Below are positions 6,509 to 7,440 of a stretch of DNA of 7,440 bases, piece after piece (position 1 is the first letter of the stretch; every line of letters begins with the position of its first letter). The notes beneath the pieces are model-generated. The model made no database searches and was not told the origin of the DNA. It worked only from the letters and a program-made list of their open reading frames with translations. Location of the stretch: assembly GCA_020029455.1 (NCBI GenBank), contig JAIBJH010000129.1:1-7440 (forward strand), written 5' to 3'. The position numbers and the translations under genes are program-made. Source of the DNA: Hyphomicrobiales bacterium. GTDB taxonomy: Bacteria; Pseudomonadota; Alphaproteobacteria; Rhizobiales; Aestuariivirgaceae.

Positions 6509-6625
6509 CCTCTCCCTTCAGGGAGAGGTGTCGTAGCCGAAGGCCGCGACGGAGAGGGTCAGCCGCGTGACTCACACCCCTTCCGTCACCGCTGCGCGGT
6601 GACACCTTCCCCTCAAAGGGGAAGG
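6509..6625. repeat. Composite palindromic repeat: two inverted hairpin units
   Basis: Two related units of about 50 bases (6509-6559, and 6576-6625 in reverse) face each other across a 16-base spacer. Each unit, read outside to centre, has an outer hairpin, then AGGTGTC, an inner hairpin, then GACGGA with a G-rich end. Outer stems: CCTCTCCC/GGGAGAGG with loop TTCA (6509-6528) and the perfect 9-bp CCTTCCCCT/AGGGGAAGG with loop CAA (6605-6625). Inner stems: GTCG/CGAC enclosing GCC-GAA-GGC (6530-6550) and the perfect 8-bp GTCACCGC/GCGGTGAC with loop TGC (6585-6603). The pattern resembles the dispersed intergenic palindromic repeats common in alphaproteobacterial genomes. It begins 4 bases past the citramalate synthase stop, so it could protect or end that message, but neither strand shows a proper U-tract. 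Confidence 0.75.
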
Positions 6626-6629
6626 AGTT

Positions 6630-7440
6630 TCATGCCATCACACCATCCCTCACCAGCTTGTAGGTGATGGAGTCGAGCAGCGCCTGGAAAGAAGCCTCGA
6701 CGATGTTGGGGGAAACACCCACTGTGAACCAGCGCTCACCCTTGCCGTCGCGGCTTTCCACCAGAACGCGGGTTGTGGCTCCCGTTCCGCCATTGAGGAT
6801 ACGGACTTTGAAGTCTACGAGGTCCATGTCTTCGATATGTTTCTGGAACTTGCCCAGATCCTTGCGTAGGGCCACGTCGAGCGCATTGACGGGGCCGTTG
6901 CCCTCGCCCGCATTGATCATCACTTCGTCACCGACCTTCACTTTCACAATGGCTTCGGAATGCATTTCGCCATTGAACTGCTCCACTGAGGTGCGGAAGG
7001 AAAGCACATCGAAATAGTGCGGCACGGAGCCCAGCATGCGGCGGGCCAGCAACTCGAAGGAGGCATCAGCGCCGTCATAGGCATAGCCTTGGGCTTCGCG
7101 TTCCTTCACCTCGCGTAAGAGAAGATCGAGACGCGGATCATCCTTCGAGACGGCAAGGCCGACGCGGGTGAGTTCGGCTAAAAGATTTGATTTTCCGGCC
7201 TGATCCGAGACCAGCACGCGGCGGCGGTTGCCCACGATTTCCGGCGGCACATGCTCATAGGTCTCTGGTTCCTTGGCGAGGGCGGAGGCGTGAATACCGG
7301 CTTTGGTGGCAAAGGCGCTCTTGCCCACAAAGGGCGCTTGTGAAAGTGGCGCGCGATTCAACAATTCGTCAAAGGCGCGGGAGACATGGGTCAGGTCCTT
7401 CAGGCGCTCGTCCGAAACACCGGTTTCAAAACGGTCGCGA
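6630..7440 (-). CDS. cimA: Citramalate synthase (CimA-type), 5' end outside window
   Basis: The last 269 residues of an alpha-isopropylmalate synthase-like acyltransferase; the frame is open to base 7440, so the catalytic barrel's first half is missing. CimA condenses pyruvate and acetyl-CoA to (R)-citramalate, a threonine-independent entry to isoleucine. Visible parts: the end of the catalytic domain with FVGKSAFATKAGIHASA (the HxH-type metal region lies upstream), the YEHVPPEIVGNRRRVLVSDQAGKSN linker typical of the citramalate synthase subgroup (TIGR00977-type), and the C-terminal regulatory domain, about the last 120 residues (NGEMHSEAIVKV ... GNGPVNALDVALRK ... LNGGTGATTRV), where isoleucine or leucine feedback acts in this family. 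LeuA is the main alternative; the linker wording favours CimA. The TGA at 6630-6632 is followed directly by the repeat element, then the rarD-like gene on the same strand. Confidence 0.88.
   Translation of the reverse strand, partial: RDRFETGVSDERLKDLTHVSRAFDELLNRAPLSQAPFVGKSAFATKAGIHASALAKEPETYEHVPPEIVGNRRRVLVSDQAGKSNLLAELTRVGLAVSKDDPRLDLLLREVKEREAQGYAYDGADASFELLARRMLGSVPHYFDVLSFRTSVEQFNGEMHSEAIVKVKVGDEVMINAGEGNGPVNALDVALRKDLGKFQKHIEDMDLVDFKVRILNGGTGATTRVLVESRDGKGERWFTVGVSPNIVEASFQALLDSITYKLVRDGVMA

Noticed and set aside
6605..6625. Hairpin just after the citramalate synthase stop as an intrinsic terminator
   Set aside because: The stem is perfect, but on the minus strand it is followed by TGTCACCGC rather than a U-tract, and it belongs to a larger repeat.

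Overview
The window looks like ordinary chromosomal DNA of an alphaproteobacterium, most likely of the Hyphomicrobiales (Rhizobiales). Base composition is GC-rich, roughly 60% by eye. All proteins resemble alphaproteobacterial family members, and psd followed by pssA downstream of an ABC exporter is, as far as I recall, an arrangement seen in rhizobia. No contact with a reference genome was possible, so the taxonomic call is an inference. There are no phage genes, transposases, CRISPR arrays, tRNAs or rRNAs.

Layout. Left part, all on the minus strand and transcribed right to left: a LysM/Ig-like envelope protein (3551-4768), an Atm1-type ABC exporter (1655-3550) whose GTG start directly abuts the LysM gene's stop, a 366-base gene-free stretch with a strong terminator-like hairpin (1289-1654), then psd (584-1288) and pssA (1-579, cut by the window edge). 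PssA and Psd are consecutive enzymes: PssA makes phosphatidylserine from CDP-diacylglycerol and serine, and Psd decarboxylates it to phosphatidylethanolamine. Middle: a divergent LOG-family phosphoribohydrolase gene on the plus strand (4887-5489), which meets the convergent rarD-like transporter gene (5490-6425, minus) with no base between the two stop codons. Right part: a 204-base intergenic stretch with a perfect 14-bp palindrome and a composite repeat of two inverted copies of a roughly 50-bp hairpin unit, then the 3' part of a citramalate synthase gene (6630-7440, minus, 5' end outside the window).

The common theme of the left half is the cell envelope: peptidoglycan-binding protein, inner-membrane exporter, and the two steps of phosphatidylethanolamine synthesis. 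The right half (transporter and isoleucine-pathway enzyme) is general metabolism. I found no convincing undescribed multi-gene system. The points most worth a second look are the structured leader in front of psd, whose hairpin is fully paired only in minus-strand RNA, and the two-unit inverted repeat at 6509-6625.
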